Origin: Brienomyrus brachyistius | Lineage: Eukaryota > Chordata > Actinopteri > Osteoglossiformes > Mormyridae | Length of the DNA: 64,000 nt | Direction of reading: 5' to 3' | NCBI RefSeq assembly: GCF_023856365.1 | Contig: NC_064544.1 | Span: 21,862,399 to 21,926,398 of the forward strand | Part shown: one piece after another, positions 20,369-31,906 of the stretch | Layout: each line of letters opens with the position of its first letter | How positions within the stretch are numbered: position 1 is the first letter of the stretch | Notes under the pieces: model-generated | Database searches by the model: none | Told to the model about the DNA's origin: nothing | The model's input: the letters and a program-made list of their open reading frames with translations, nothing else | Position numbers and translations under genes: made by a program

Positions 20369-21510
20369 GTAAACATGTCTCTGTTAACAGGAAGAGAAAG
20401 TGGTCTTTTGGACATATGGGTCAAACTTTGGGCCCAATCACTATGATTCATGTAAGATGCAGAAAGGTGAGCACAGGAGTCAAGAATGGAATAGGCAGTG
20501 TCATGGTCTGCTTTGCTGGAGACCAAGCTGGTGATCTTTGAAAAATTCATGGTGATTTCAGACAGCAAACAATCATCAAACACTCCCAAGTTATACCCTT
20601 CCATCAAAGATTCCCAAGTTATACCATTCCATCCAGACTCCCAAGGTATACCATTCCATCAAGACTCCCAAGGTATACCATTCCATCAAAGACTCCCAAG
20701 TTATACCATTCCATCAAAGACTCCTAAGTTATACCATTCCATCAAAGACTCCTAAGTTATACCATTCCATCAAAGACTCCTAAGTTATACCATTCCATCA
20801 AAGACTCCCAAGTTATACCATTCCATCAAGACTCCCAAGTTATACCATTCCATCAAAGACTCCTAAGTTATACCATTCCATCAAAGACTCCCAAGTTATA
20901 CCATTCCATCAAGACTCCCAAGTTATACCATTCCATCAAAGACTCCCAAGGTATACCATTCCATCAAGACTCCCAAGTTATACCATTCCATCAAAGACTC
21001 CCAAGTTATACCATTCCATCAAAGACTCCCAAGTTATACCATTCCATCAAGACTCCCAAGTTATACCATTCCATCAAAGACTCCTAAGTTATACCATTCC
21101 ATCCAGACTCCCAAGGTATACCATTCCATCAAGACTCCCAAGTTATACCATTCCATCAAAGACTCCCAAGTTATACCATTCCATCAAAGACTCCCAAGGT
21201 ATACCATTCCATCAAGACTCCCAAGTTATACCATTCTATCAAGACTCCCAAGTTATACCATTCCATCAAGATTAACCATTTTTTTAATTTTTCAGCAAGA
21301 TAATGTCCCAGCTGAACATTGTGTAGGAACTTTCTGGCAAAGAAAGAAAGCAAAGGATAAAACACTGATGACTAGGCTTGCCCAGTCTCCAGACAGCAGT
21401 CCCATAGAGTGTCTATGGGAGAACCTGGACGGAAGCAAAATTACTGACAGGTGCCCTGCACTGCATGGAACTGTATGAGCTTTGAAGACACATTCCATGA
21501 ATCTCCTCAT
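20369..21510 (+). pseudogene. Tc1-like transposase relic interrupted by a minisatellite
   Basis: Before the tandem array, 20480-20535 reads GVKNGIGSVMVCFAGDQAG, the glycine-rich stretch before the second catalytic aspartate in Tc1 proteins. After the array, 21287-21430 reads FQQDNVPAEHC, then LAQSPDSSPIECLWENLDG, the QQDN and PDxxPIExLW motifs. The array (20577-21270) sits where roughly 20-30 residues would normally lie. No terminal inverted repeats were located. The order of motifs makes the identification firm, but the protein is dead. Confidence 0.75.
20577..21270. repeat. 27/28-bp minisatellite, about 25 copies
   Basis: The unit is built from ACTCCCAAGTTATACCATTC plus CATCAAG or CATCAAAG, giving 27 or 28 bp by gain or loss of one A. 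Variant bases (AAGGTATACC, CTCCTAAG) recur in scattered copies. The mixture of 27 and 28 bp shifts frame, so it does not encode a repeat protein. It lies inside a transposase relic. Confidence 0.95.
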
Positions 21511-22091
21511 TAATCACGTTAACTGAAATATTCATGTTTGTGAGGCTTTAATCAAGACAATCTAAAGACCTAGTTATAAGTTAATTCAACAAAGAAAACA
21601 GAAAAAAATGCTTTTAACATGAAAAAGAGCTATTTTATTTAAAAATTAAATGGTATGACTCAGAAGAAACAGATTTAATGTCATTTATAAATGCGTTGAA
21701 AAAACTGTAATTCAATGAAACTGACATTTAGAATCAAAGACGATCTCTAGGGAAGTTAAAATATTGAGTTTTAAAACTCATTTCATTGTCCTTAGTAGAC
21801 AAAGCCTTACCTTTGGGGGCCTCTTATGTGTCTTTCCAGTTAGTAACCTGCTAACTGTCATAATTATCATGCTATCGTGATTCTGCCTGCACTGAACAGT
21901 CAGGAATGAGCCACCAATTTATATGTGATGTAAATGTCAGCAGTAGGTTAGTAGGTGGGCAGGAGAATTAATGAGGGAGGGCCAAGCTGATTCTGCTTTC
22001 TGATTCACCTGTTGTCAGCTGAAGGTGGCGTGTGATTCCTATGCGGGGGGGTGGGGGGAGACAGCATTTCTCTTCAGCGATGGCGAACCGC
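21511..22091. other. No gene seen
   Basis: AT-rich sequence with a G-rich patch near 22044. No recognised element. Confidence 0.45.
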
Positions 22092-22096
22092 CACTC

Positions 22097-22355
22097 TGTC
22101 ATGCCCCAATCATCCGCTCCTTCCATGTGCCACGCCCCCTCGTTAACCCCATGTGGATTCCCCGTGCTTAACAGCTGTTTCCTGTTACTGTCATTAGTGC
22201 GATGTATTTAAGTCTGCATTAGGTATGTTTTCCCCAGTCCGGTCATTGAAGTCTTCCGTCAGTCTTGTGCTTTGCCTTGCGCGTTTCTATAATAAATCCC
22301 TCATTCTCCGCTTCCTCGCCTCCCTGTCCTGCTTCCCTGGTCGACCTGCACGACA
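22097..22355 (+). mobile_element. Solo LTR with CACTC/CACAC target duplication
   Basis: A 259-bp unit from TGTCATGCCCCAATC to CTGCACGACA. The flanking pentamers CACTC (22092-22096) and CACAC (22356-22360) match at four of five bases. It is the plus-strand counterpart of the LTR at 4166-4415, with a TATA-like GTATTTAAG and an AATAAATCCC polyadenylation signal at about 22291. The short frames that cross it on both strands are not genes. Confidence 0.78.
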
Positions 22356-22360
22356 CACAC

Positions 22361-25149
22361 TTTGTCTTGCTCCCAAAAACACTCGCCTCACGGCGGATCC
22401 TGCCTCGTCATCCGCAGGGAGCCGTTTGCTTAAATGCGCCGCAGAGCCGGAGGTGAAGGTGGGCAGCCGATTTGATGGTAGGCAGCAGGAAAGCATGATG
22501 ATATCTTTGAGGAAGGAGCACCTTAACTTGCAGTCTATTACCCTCCCGCTGCTCATAGCAAACCTGGGTGGATGAATGCTGGGAGAACAGCAGCACTGCG
22601 AGAAGGTTTCAACTGACGGCCCCTTACACAGATGAACTATGCAGCAGGACCATGCCAACAGCACTGTGGTTCTGCGATGGATGGCAGCTGGACTCTACAA
22701 CCCCCTATTGCAATGTCAGCACAGACAGCACTCAAAATTCAGCCAGCTAAACATACCAATTGTGGCTGTTTTCCGAAAGGTTGTATTTTGCTGCTTAACA
22801 CTTGTGGTGGAGTTCAATCAGCGAGTCACTCCTGCTAAATATTAAACGGTCTTCATTTCCCATTTCCTCAGCGTACCCATTTACAGGCAGCCGCTAGAAA
22901 GGCCAGCTGGGAAGGCTGAAATGTCGGTGGTGTGCACGAGCCACACCGGCCGGCCCTCTGGGTTTCTAGCACGTCGTGCTTCAGATGACGCCGAGCAGGA
23001 GAGCTATTACAGAGTTACGAAGCTCCCCGCGGCCCTCGCTGCCGGCACCCGAGAACCAGGCAGGTACCTGACATGCTCCTATGAGATCCCGAACGGCGGA
23101 GGCACGTCGGCAAACTGGACCCCCCCCCCCCCCCACCTCCCCCGATGGTGCAACAAAGTCAGTTACTCTCTGTTGCAGTAGAATTTCATGTTACAATTGA
23201 CAGTGACATCACTGAGGCTCAAACCTCAGATGCAAGGGACTCTGCCTCCAATATGGATTCTGGAAACTGTTATTTCTGTGAAAGTGATTTGTTAAGTTAA
23301 TAAAGATGCTGTATCGTTATTTGGTTTGTTTTGATGTTATAGTGATGATTTAAATACCAGAAAAGAAATTTCCAGGCACTCCATGTTTTGCACAGAAACC
23401 TTGTACAAACAGTGTTATTGTTTTATAAAGGGAATTATGGGGGGGGGGGGGGGGGTGTTGTGATTAACTTCCTCCATCATTTCCGTTTAGTTGTCAATAA
23501 CATAATGTAATCATCTGTTTAGTCTCACATCATTGACCGGATCTGTTTGACTGAAATTAATCTTATTTTAAGTAGAAGCAGCACACCTGGTCTTTAATCA
23601 CTTTGAGAATTCAAAAGCGAGGTCAACAAAATTCTGTGATTATACAGCAGCAGAACACATGGAATCAAGAGCTGAACGAAGGCTTATTTAGAGAAGCTAA
23701 CCTCATTGTTCCCCAGTAACCGGTGTATGCTACTCATGAAAATTACAGAGAAAGTGAGAATCTGCTGACTTCATTCTAGCCCATAGATGCTTGACTACTG
23801 GCACTTGTGTTACAAAGCTAATGAAGCAAAAATATGTAAAATTAATACTAGGACAAAGTACAGAGACTGCTTTGAAGGGTAAAATATCCCCTAGACTTTC
23901 TCATTTTGCCTGAGTCACTTATTGAAACACGTCTCTCTGTTCTAAAATCATTTTCCTACAAGTTATCCACATTCTCTGCTCTAAAATACCTTTGCAGTCT
24001 CTTACAAGCATCTCATATGAATTTTTTTTATCAGTAAAACAGTAGGTGTCTGTGTCAGAAATGGGCTGATATAATGCGGTTCCTATTTTTACCTCAGTTT
24101 AACTATCAGACAGCATTCTTTTTCATGTTTGAGTCTGTAAGACTTGCCCCAGGCATGAAGATGAACAAAGTCACGTGCTGGGATGGGAGAAAGAAAATAC
24201 TGGGGACTTTATTTGTGTGCGGGAGTTGAGATGAGTTTAATAAGACAGTGGGAAGGACTGGGGATAAAGGTTTCATGGATATGTACAGCAGCCATTTTGA
24301 ATTCAGCAGAAGGAGAAACACACAGATTTGGGTTCATGGTCTCTTGGGCAACAGGTGCTATTCTGAGGGCAAGAGGAAAAGCAGCCAGTTTCTGTGTAAT
24401 GTAATAAGGTACGTTCACTCCCCCCTACCCCTCCCCACACCCCATAATGTTTTATATATATTTCACCCGTCACTGGGAGCCAGCATGTTATCCTCTTCAT
24501 TAAAGCGCTTGGGATTAAAACAAAAGAAGAAGTTCCTGAGAGGGAGACTGCATCTTTATAATGAGTGTGGTCCTTTTAGTTCCACCACCCCAAGAACCCA
24601 GCCTACCACATTCTTTTCCTGCTTTTGCAGTCGCTGTTCAGACCCACCTGGCATGAAAGCGAGGCCCTCTTATCTCCACGGGCCACTGAGCTGTGATGGA
24701 TTCTTTAATTGAGATCCATGCACAGTTTTCCCCTCGAGGGATGCAGCCATTGCAATATTTAAGCGTGAGCCAGTGGTGCAGAAAGACAGATCTCTGCAGC
24801 TTTCACTCATGTCCAGATCCAAGAACACAAGTTTGCTTTGAGAGCGGAAACGCCCCCCTTTCCCCTAAACTCGGACAGACACCCTAACAGTTTGCATGGC
24901 ATCCAGTTACTCTCTACTGCCCTGGGAACTCCACAGACAGCCTCCAATGTCAGTCTTCACTTCTCAGCTGCCATTAACTGAAGAAAACAAAAGTGATATA
25001 TCCATTCATTAGCCTGTAATTAATACTTATTTATCAATACCTATGAATAATGGATAGCATTAGTGAGATTCAGTATTAATTTCCAGCACTCTTACAGCCT
25101 TATACAAGACAATAGCAGACTGATAGATATGTAAGAACTGATTAGGGAG
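22361..25149. other. No gene seen; mixed unique sequence
   Basis: This is a relatively GC-rich patch to about 23160 and then AT-rich. It includes a C run near 23120-23137 and a G run at 23439-23455. Frames of up to 154 codons (24248-24712, plus) overlap open frames on the other strand and show no domain. I cannot exclude a short host exon in 22361-23180 or 24180-24900. Confidence 0.35.
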
Positions 25150-25720
25150 GGTATTAAAACTGTTCATGCGAGGGGTCCGTCAGGAGGGCAGATAGAGGAT
25201 ATAGCCTCAGATATTAAATCTCTAAGGAGCTGTTTTGAAGGAGTCCTTCATGGTCTGTATCAATTAATATGACTAATAGAATAATTGAATTACAGCACTA
25301 CTAATATTTATGAATATCTATGTTTTATACTGCCCTGTTTTTTCGGGGGCCTTTAAATAGACCTGCAGGACGCTTGTTATCAACAAACTGCCGGCCAGCT
25401 GCTTGGACTAATCACGTGACTTTATTTGCTTGTCAGCTCAGAGATCTGAGCGCTTTATCTGGTCATTAAATCACAGAAAACCTGGTTGATGGGCCACAAA
25501 TCGCTCTCTTCTTAGTAATTGGGTGGTGGAGCTGTGATATAGTGCTCCCCGTTCCTCTTTAAGTGCCCCTTAATTTGCATGAGGATATTTGAAAATGTAT
25601 TTTAATGTGCTTGTAATAAGCCGAATTTTGCTGGCGATGTCCGTTATGGGAAATTGAATGCTGGTGATCAGTGACGACGAGGGACAGACTCAGCATTGCT
25701 GATCTGTACGGTGTAAAATA
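25150..25720. promoter_or_regulatory. Candidate conserved non-coding (enhancer-like) block
   Basis: A non-repetitive, non-coding stretch dense in homeodomain-type words (TAATTG, ATTAAT, TAATAT), with ATCACGTGAC and TTAATTTGCATGAGG, an octamer-like ATTTGCAT core. It lacks the degenerated-repeat look of its surroundings. This is a pattern judgement only; conservation was not tested. Confidence 0.3.
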
Positions 25721-27612
25721 GACACAAATACACCCATATGAAAGACTCCTCTGAAAAGCATAAAATTTAGATGCGAATTACGTTTTGCAGAAATGGACAG
25801 AAATAAGCACATGCAGCCTGTACCATATACTGACTACACAACAGCATTGTCTATTGCCTACGTCACAGTGTCCATATACTCAAATGACAGAGACTGCAAT
25901 GACACAGGAAATAAATGGAAATAGCTGTAATAATGAACTGTGAGTACATTTTACTATCAAAGTTTTGGTGCTTGGCATTAATCATACTTCCTGTATTGGA
26001 AAACTATGCAGAGCAAATGTTTTTCTACTAAGAGGCAAAGGCTTTGGTATCACTGTCGCATTAGCAGGAAAAATTGACTCCCTCGACACAAAGCCCCATC
26101 CCATCCTACTTTAAATCGCACACTAAACACACACAGGGAGCATATCCTCCATCATTCCATTTCAGACTTACAGTGATTTGTGGACAGGACTGGGCTATAG
26201 CTCCTACTATTGACGGCATAAAGACTCCTTTGAATTGTATTTATTTTCATCAGGCCTTGCCCCAAGCCACCCGTCCTCCCACGAATGAGGACCCCACATT
26301 GTCTGGGGCTGTGCCCTCTGCCCTCTCTGGAGGCCCAGTGTGTGTCCCCCCCTCCCCCCCAGGCTGTACCGGTCCCCCTTATAGGAACAGGAAGTCCGTG
26401 TTCTGTAATCACACTGTGGGTGGAATGCAAAATGCCGGAGGCACGGAGATCCTGCCATATGTGCTTCGGGACATAGCTTCTTTTGTTTTTCAGGTGGAGG
26501 CTGAAATTAAATTATATTCATATGCATAGTTATAGTCAGGAGCCACAAAAAAACAATAATGGCATTTCTTCTGTGGAAACATTTCAATTTAAAAAAATTT
26601 ATCTGTAGTCTTGTCTGCCGACTTTTCATTCATCATGTATTTATAATTCATAGTTTCCATTAAATTCCTTCAATTTTTAAAATTTTTTACACAAACAGGA
26701 TTACGTCTCCTGTATTTTTAGTATCTAGTTTCCTAATTCTTAATTACACACTGAGCTGAATGAAGGTCAATATATTTGAAACCAGAAGTGTATACTAAAT
26801 GACATTTTAAAGCATGGCTATCAGGAGGAAATGCTAAGAACTGGATCTAGAAATGGATGGAGGTTTGCGTATCAGATGATGCTACAGTATAACTCCCCCA
26901 CAAAGTGGATTGGCTGGAGGCTGGGGGGTTCCGTCCGAGACAGGAAGTCACATCTACAGCGGCGATGCTGGCAAATAAATGATGAAGGCGAGGTTCTGCT
27001 GGGCCAGACGCTATTCAAAGGATATATTTTGGTCACATAGTCCACACTTTTCACTAGATGAAGGCTGATACAGAAATAACACGAAGGAATACTCCTCATT
27101 TCCATAGGCTGGCTAGCTAAGCTTTTAACGTTTCCGTGCGTATTGGTCATGGAGTGAAGTACTGACCTGCTTACAGAAAAGAAGGAAGTGGAAGGAAATA
27201 GAATAATGAGGAGCAGCCCTTAGAATGAAATCATTCCTATTTATGAGATGGTTGAATTTATTCTATTTCAGACAGCGAATAAGAAACGTCGAACTGGGCT
27301 CAGCCTACAACACATAATAATGCCACCAGGAGTGGGAATCTCCTCACCATTCACATGCACAATAAATTGATATTTCTTTCATTTTTTTAAAGTCACTTGG
27401 GAAAATATCCAAATCCTTAGATACTCATTTCATCACCAATTATGTTGCTTAATATAACAGTATCCCCCACAACTTTATTGCTCATTAGCAGAGATGATTA
27501 AATACAGCTAATGAGAGTCGAGCAGGCTAACTGTTTACTATGGAGCTGACTAAAGGCAATTGCAATGTGAATTTGTCAGATGTATAATACTGAAGTATAT
27601 TTTTCTGATTAC
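25721..27612. other. No convincing gene; one 151-codon frame of unknown meaning
   Basis: The plus frame at 26074-26529 is open for 151 codons and crosses a C-rich patch. Its product has no signal, membrane segment or domain I recognise, and minus-strand frames overlap it. It is most likely chance. The rest is AT-rich unique sequence. Confidence 0.35.
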
Positions 27613-27864
27613 TTTAGGGGGCAATACAGTATGTGGCTCAGTGGGCTAAGCCTCTAAAATCAGAGGGTCATTAGTTCAAGCCTGACCTTGGCATGACTGT
27701 GGGCCCGTGAGCAAGGCAGAGATCACCAGCTGACTGGGTGTTGTGAAAGGTGACTGCCCTTCACACCCAAGCATGCTCTCATGGAGAGCAAGATGGGCGA
27801 GGTGAACAAAAAAGGGAGGTGAAAAGAGAATATCCCTTTGGAGATAAATAAATACAAGTATCAG
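27613..27864 (+). repeat. tRNA-derived SINE (second family)
   Basis: The head holds an A-box-like TGGCTCAGTGGGC at about 27633 and a B-box-like TTAGTTCAAGCC at about 27671. The body continues with GAGCAAGGCAGAGATCACC and GGTGACTGCCCTTCACACC and ends CCCTTTGGAGATAAATAAAT. It differs from the GGAT-tailed SINE. Confidence 0.6.
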
Positions 27865-28453
27865 TACCACTTTACTTAAAGATGTCATCTATAATCAATC
27901 CATCCATCCATTTTCCAAACCGCTTATCCTACTGGGTCGCGGGGGGTCCGGAGCCTATCCCGGAAGCAATGGGCTCGAAGGCAGGGAACAACCCAGGATG
28001 GGGGACCAGCCGATCTCATCTATAATGCATTATAGATACATTTATAATGCATTATAATAGTGTAACAATTAATGAAGCATTTCTCCATCTTCTATTGGCA
28101 GTCAGAAGGCATTACAGTGTTAATTATAATACTTCATAAGCTTCAGTGATGCTCTCATCTATGATGTACTATAAATGCTTTCATAATGCATTATAATGGT
28201 ATATAAGAATTCATTATAAGAATTAAGGATGCTTTGTACTGTATTATGAAGGTATCTGTTGTGCATTATAGATGAGCCCTTCAATAAAACTTTGATAATG
28301 CAAAATACACATGGCTGCAATGTGTTATCCGTTTTGATAAATATTTATAGCCGTGTTCTTTATGAATGCATTATAATATAATATAATGTTATAATGTGTT
28401 ATGAATGTGTTCATAGATTCTTATGGCCATGGCATTCATAGAAAGTGTTACCA
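27865..28453. mobile_element. Repeat family X, copy 1 (AT-rich, inverted-repeat ends)
   Basis: Left end ACCACTTTACTTAAAGATG and right end AAAGTGTTACC form a short inverted repeat. The interior is full of TATAATGCATTATA-type words. A second copy at 33363-33812 shares TAATGCATTATAATGGT, CTTCTACTG/CTTCTATTG and ATACTTCATAAGCTTCAG-like words. It has no coding capacity; a non-autonomous DNA transposon is the likely class. A SINE fragment is inserted in it. Confidence 0.6.
27896..28015 (-). mobile_element. 5'-truncated SINE inserted in repeat X
   Basis: The minus-strand 3' part of the GGAT-tailed SINE is flanked by the 11-bp direct repeat TCATCTATAAT (27885-27895 and 28016-28026). Removing it restores repeat X. 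A long direct repeat and 5' truncation show LINE-machinery insertion. Confidence 0.9.
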
Positions 28454-28596
28454 AAGTATCTATTACTATTCAATCACTTGTGCTATTATGGTGTAATGAT
28501 ATTTTCTACGTACCTTAAATATTACAGATTTAACTTGCATGCTAACATTTCAAGTTGTTCTTGTTGAAGACTACACTGAAGAACCTTAATGTCTAA

Positions 28597-28681
28597 CAAC
28601 TGCTGCTTGACAAGTAAATGTGGTACACTTAGCCTCACATAGCCCATAATAACACCACATTTACATGTCAAACAGCAGTTG
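28597..28681. repeat. 28-bp imperfect inverted repeat with 29-bp loop
   Basis: The arms at 28597-28624 and 28654-28681 are complementary except at two positions (CAACTGCTGCTTGACAAG versus CAACTGCTGTTTGACATG). The loop words AGCCTCACATAGCCCATAAT partly recur just downstream (AGATAGCCCATAATA). It could be a small transposon remnant or a hairpin. Confidence 0.7.
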
Positions 28682-29596
28682 TTCCTCGAGGCTAAGTGTT
28701 CAGATAGCCCATAATAAAAGATTTTGAAAGGAATGGGTCAAAACTGCTCATTCTGTACAGATCAGGGTGAAGTCATTGACACAGTATCAACTGTTCTACC
28801 CTTCAACTAACAGTAGGACCATGGAGGTAAATAATGAGGGGGGGGGGGCAATGGAACCCCTAATTTGGATATGAATTTTGTTTTCTTGGTATGTCTCTTA
28901 CCCTTAAAATTCATGTGAAACGGCCATTTGACAACCTTGCTGCAAAAAGAATCTCTGCGAGGAGGGGGTGCCCCTGGGCGCCCCTAAAAGCGCGCAGACA
29001 TCAGCCCTCACAGTGTTCCACCCAAAGTTACACCCTTGAGTAGGGCAGGGAGTTTTATGGAGATCAGAGATACTGATGTATCCATGCACCACAGGTGTGA
29101 AAATAACGATCACCCTTGATCATAATGGTTCACTTTCTTTCTTATACTTTTGATTGAACTGCTTAAAGGTTTAAAAGTTGAAATGGCAGTCAGTAGGCTT
29201 TTCTTTTTATTTATAATAAGGTCAAATTCAATGTGTGGCCTTATAAATATGGCTGTGCTTCAACTACAGAGGTAAATATAATTAGAAACCATCCCACACA
29301 TCCCTCTGTGACATCACAGCTGTATTCCACTTGCTACACACTCACACACACGTATAATAAAAATAAATCCTCTCATCAGGGGTGAATGTCTGGATATGAT
29401 GCACACTGCTGGAAATTCGTCCTCTGTGCTTGAAACAAAGTGACTGAAAATGCCACAAACGATTGAAAGTTTCCCATTGCATATTTCATCAGTTTCATCA
29501 GCACTTATATTAAAATGTGGAGATACCCTTTTGGAAATAGAATAGGGGTTCGGTCACAGCTTGAGCCATCATTTGAGCTTTCTGTTATCAATGATG
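28682..29596. other. No gene seen
   Basis: AT-rich unique sequence with a G run near 28840. No recognised element. Confidence 0.45.
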
Positions 29597-29617
29597 TATT
29601 ATTATTATTATTATTAT

Positions 29618-29649
<32 letters not shown>

Positions 29650-29687
29650 TCCGTTGGATGGATGGATGGATGGATGGATGGCACAGA
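29597..29687. repeat. Compound microsatellite (ATT)n-(AGT)n-(GGAT)n
   Basis: ATT repeats run from 29597 and change to AGT repeats at about 29618. GGAT repeats follow at about 29656-29680. Confidence 0.95.
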
Positions 29688-29858
29688 ATCTGACAAGGCG
29701 CACTATTAACCGAAGATGCAAAGTTATGCAGCTTGAAAGGCCCAGTTGATTCAAACACTTTTAAAATAATGCATATTTTAATAGTGTATCCCTATAACTG
29801 AATGTGATGCAGCATGTGGGTGCACCATCCAGTTATAATAACAGGTTAGCAAAGAGTT

Positions 29859-29873
29859 AGCGCCCTCTGGTGG
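29859..29873 (-). promoter_or_regulatory. Strong CTCF-like motif
   Basis: The minus strand reads CCACCAGAGGGCGCT, a full match to the vertebrate CTCF core. It lies in sequence not assigned to a repeat, in an otherwise AT-rich region. Motif quality is seen directly; binding is inferred. Confidence 0.6.
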
Positions 29874-30279
29874 CTACTTAAGCAAGGGGGGTGTCACCAT
29901 CCACATAGCAGCTGCCACTCACTATGCCACCCCACCACTAAATAGCCAGCTTCCTGTGACTGGACACGTCGACCAGACAACCTAAAACCCGTCCATCCAG
30001 TCATTGGTCTAGACCTTTTTTCCAGTCCAAGGTTGCCTAGAGTCTACCTGAGAGGTACGAGTCCTCCAAGGTTTACACTCAAATACACAATCACAAATGA
30101 CGACCAATTTAGAGAATGCGATTCAATTAACTACATGTTTTTGGGCTTTGAGACTCCAAGCCAGAGCTGGTGGGGGACGACAGGGGGTAAAAACACAGCT
30201 GACCTGCAGTGGTCACTGAGTCCTAAAAACACATGTTTATATTTAATTGCATTGACAAAGCATTCATCATATCACCTGG
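29874..30279. other. No gene seen
   Basis: Unique sequence. An 89-codon plus frame at 30033-30302 runs into the tandem array and is not credible. Confidence 0.45.
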
Positions 30280-31061
30280 AATCCCACACAGTTAAAAGAT
30301 GATGCAGATTTACATATGCTCTTCTCATAAGATCCTCTCTCATTCATGTTACAACATTTAAGGGGAATCCCACACAGATAGGAGGTGATGCAGATTTACA
30401 TATGCTCTTCTCATAAGATCCTCTCTCATTCATGTTACAACATTTAAAGGGGAATCCCACACAGATAGGAGGTGATGCAGATTTACATATGCTCTTCTCA
30501 TAAGATCCTCTCTCATTCATGTTACAACATTTAAAGGGGAATCCCACACAGATAGGAGATGATGCAGATTTACATATGCTCTTCTCATAAGATCCTCTCT
30601 CATTCATGTTACAACATTTAAAGGGGAATCCCACACAGATAGGAGGTGATGCAGATTTACATATGCTCTTCTCATAAGATCCTCTCTCATTCATGTTACA
30701 ACATTTAAAGGGGAATCCCACACAGATAGGAGGTGATGCAGATTTACATATGCTCTTCTCATAAGATCCTCTCTCATTCATGTTACAACATTTAAAGGGG
30801 AATCCCACACAGATAGGAGGTGATGCAGATTTACATATGCTCTTCTCATAAGATCCTCTCTCATTCATGTTACAACATTTAAAGGGGAATCCCACACAGA
30901 TAGGAGGTGATGCAGATTTACATATGCTCTTCTCATAAGATCCTCTCTCATTCATGTTACAACATTTAAAGGGGAATCCCACACAGATAGGAGGTGATGC
31001 AGATTTACATATGCTCTTCTCATAAGATCCTCTCTCATTCATGTTACAACATTTAAAGGGG
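30280..31061. repeat. 87-bp minisatellite, nine near-identical copies
   Basis: AATCCCACACAG begins units at 30280, 30366, 30453 and so on to 31062, giving one 86-bp and eight 87-bp units. After the first, copies are almost invariant; one carries GGAGATG instead of GGAGGTG near 30556. Because 87 is a multiple of three, the minus strand stays open for 241 codons as a 29-residue repeat (MNERGSYEKS, PPICVGFPFKCCN). There is no splice, signal or domain evidence that it is translated. The high identity suggests recent expansion or homogenisation. Confidence 0.95.
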
Positions 31062-31718
31062 AATACCACTCAGGAATGATACAATTATCCGACAAATATA
31101 CTGTACTGTAAAAGACTGTCCCCTAAACTTGTGAAAAAACCATCACAAGGTGAATTAAAACTTGCACTAAAAATGCATATATTGAAAAATATATTTTATT
31201 TGCAAATTGTAGGTATATTTTGCATCACTCATCAACACCTACTACATATATTTGACTTATTGTATTATAATTACTGTTTATCTACTTACTTAGGCTATAA
31301 TTACTTAGGCTATTACAATTGGAAGGCCTAGTTCCTCATTCTCTCTTGGCTATCAGGAGTGTGATGCAGATTCTGCTGAAACATGTCTGCCATTTTAGGG
31401 CTTAACTGTTCTGTTCACCAGCAAACAGAAAATAAAAAATGCTCATTTTACTATCTACAATAGCAGGACCTGCTTGTTGATGTTCCGACAGCTGTGAGCG
31501 TGATGCAAACTGCATGAAATGAGTGAATCTCACCCCTTATTTCCCCAGACAGTTGCTGCAGGCTGACAGGGTGCTCTAGTATGTTCATGCGTGTAAATTA
31601 TATGAGACGTATGGAGCAGGAATGAGAAACCCGTACAAGGGCGGCATCACCAGCAACATGAGCCCCATAGAAAGGGAAGTGACACAGATCTCAGATCAGC
31701 TGGGAACATGCACCAGGA
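31062..31718. other. No gene seen
   Basis: AT-rich sequence downstream of the array. No recognised element. Confidence 0.45.
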
Positions 31719-31906
31719 CAGAGCTTCTCATTCCTGCTCCTGGAGATCGACTGCTCTGCAGAGCGTAGGTACAGCCCTAATTTAACACACCTGATACAGA
31801 TCACCAGGCCTTCAGTAGCATTACAGTATTAGAACTAGCTATGCTGATGCGAAGCTCTGCAGGCTGGTAGCTCTCCAGATGCAGGGATGAGCAGCCCGGC
31901 TCTAGG
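31719..31906. mobile_element. Inverted-repeat miniature element (hAT-like)
   Basis: The left end CAGAGCTTCTCATTCCTG and the complement of the right end (CTAGAGCCGGGCTGCTCATC) form a diverged inverted repeat. Internal TTTAACACACCTGATACAGA is typical of this fish repeat group. No clear target duplication. Confidence 0.5.

Noticed and set aside
20577..21270. CRISPR-like array
   Set aside because: Units are contiguous with no unique spacers, and the setting is a vertebrate transposon.
24248..24712. A 154-codon plus frame as a gene
   Set aside because: No recognisable domain and contradictory frames on the other strand; length is within chance for GC-balanced DNA.
26074..26529. A 151-codon plus frame as an exon
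   Set aside because: No domain, a low-complexity proline-rich centre and overlapping minus-strand frames; nothing supports translation.
27633..27690. A functional tRNA gene
   Set aside because: A- and B-box-like words exist, but no cloverleaf closes and the sequence continues into a SINE body.
30344..31069. A 241-codon minus-strand frame with eight 29-residue repeats, as a host repeat protein
   Set aside because: It is explained by an 87-bp minisatellite whose period is divisible by three. There is no start context, splice site, signal or domain.
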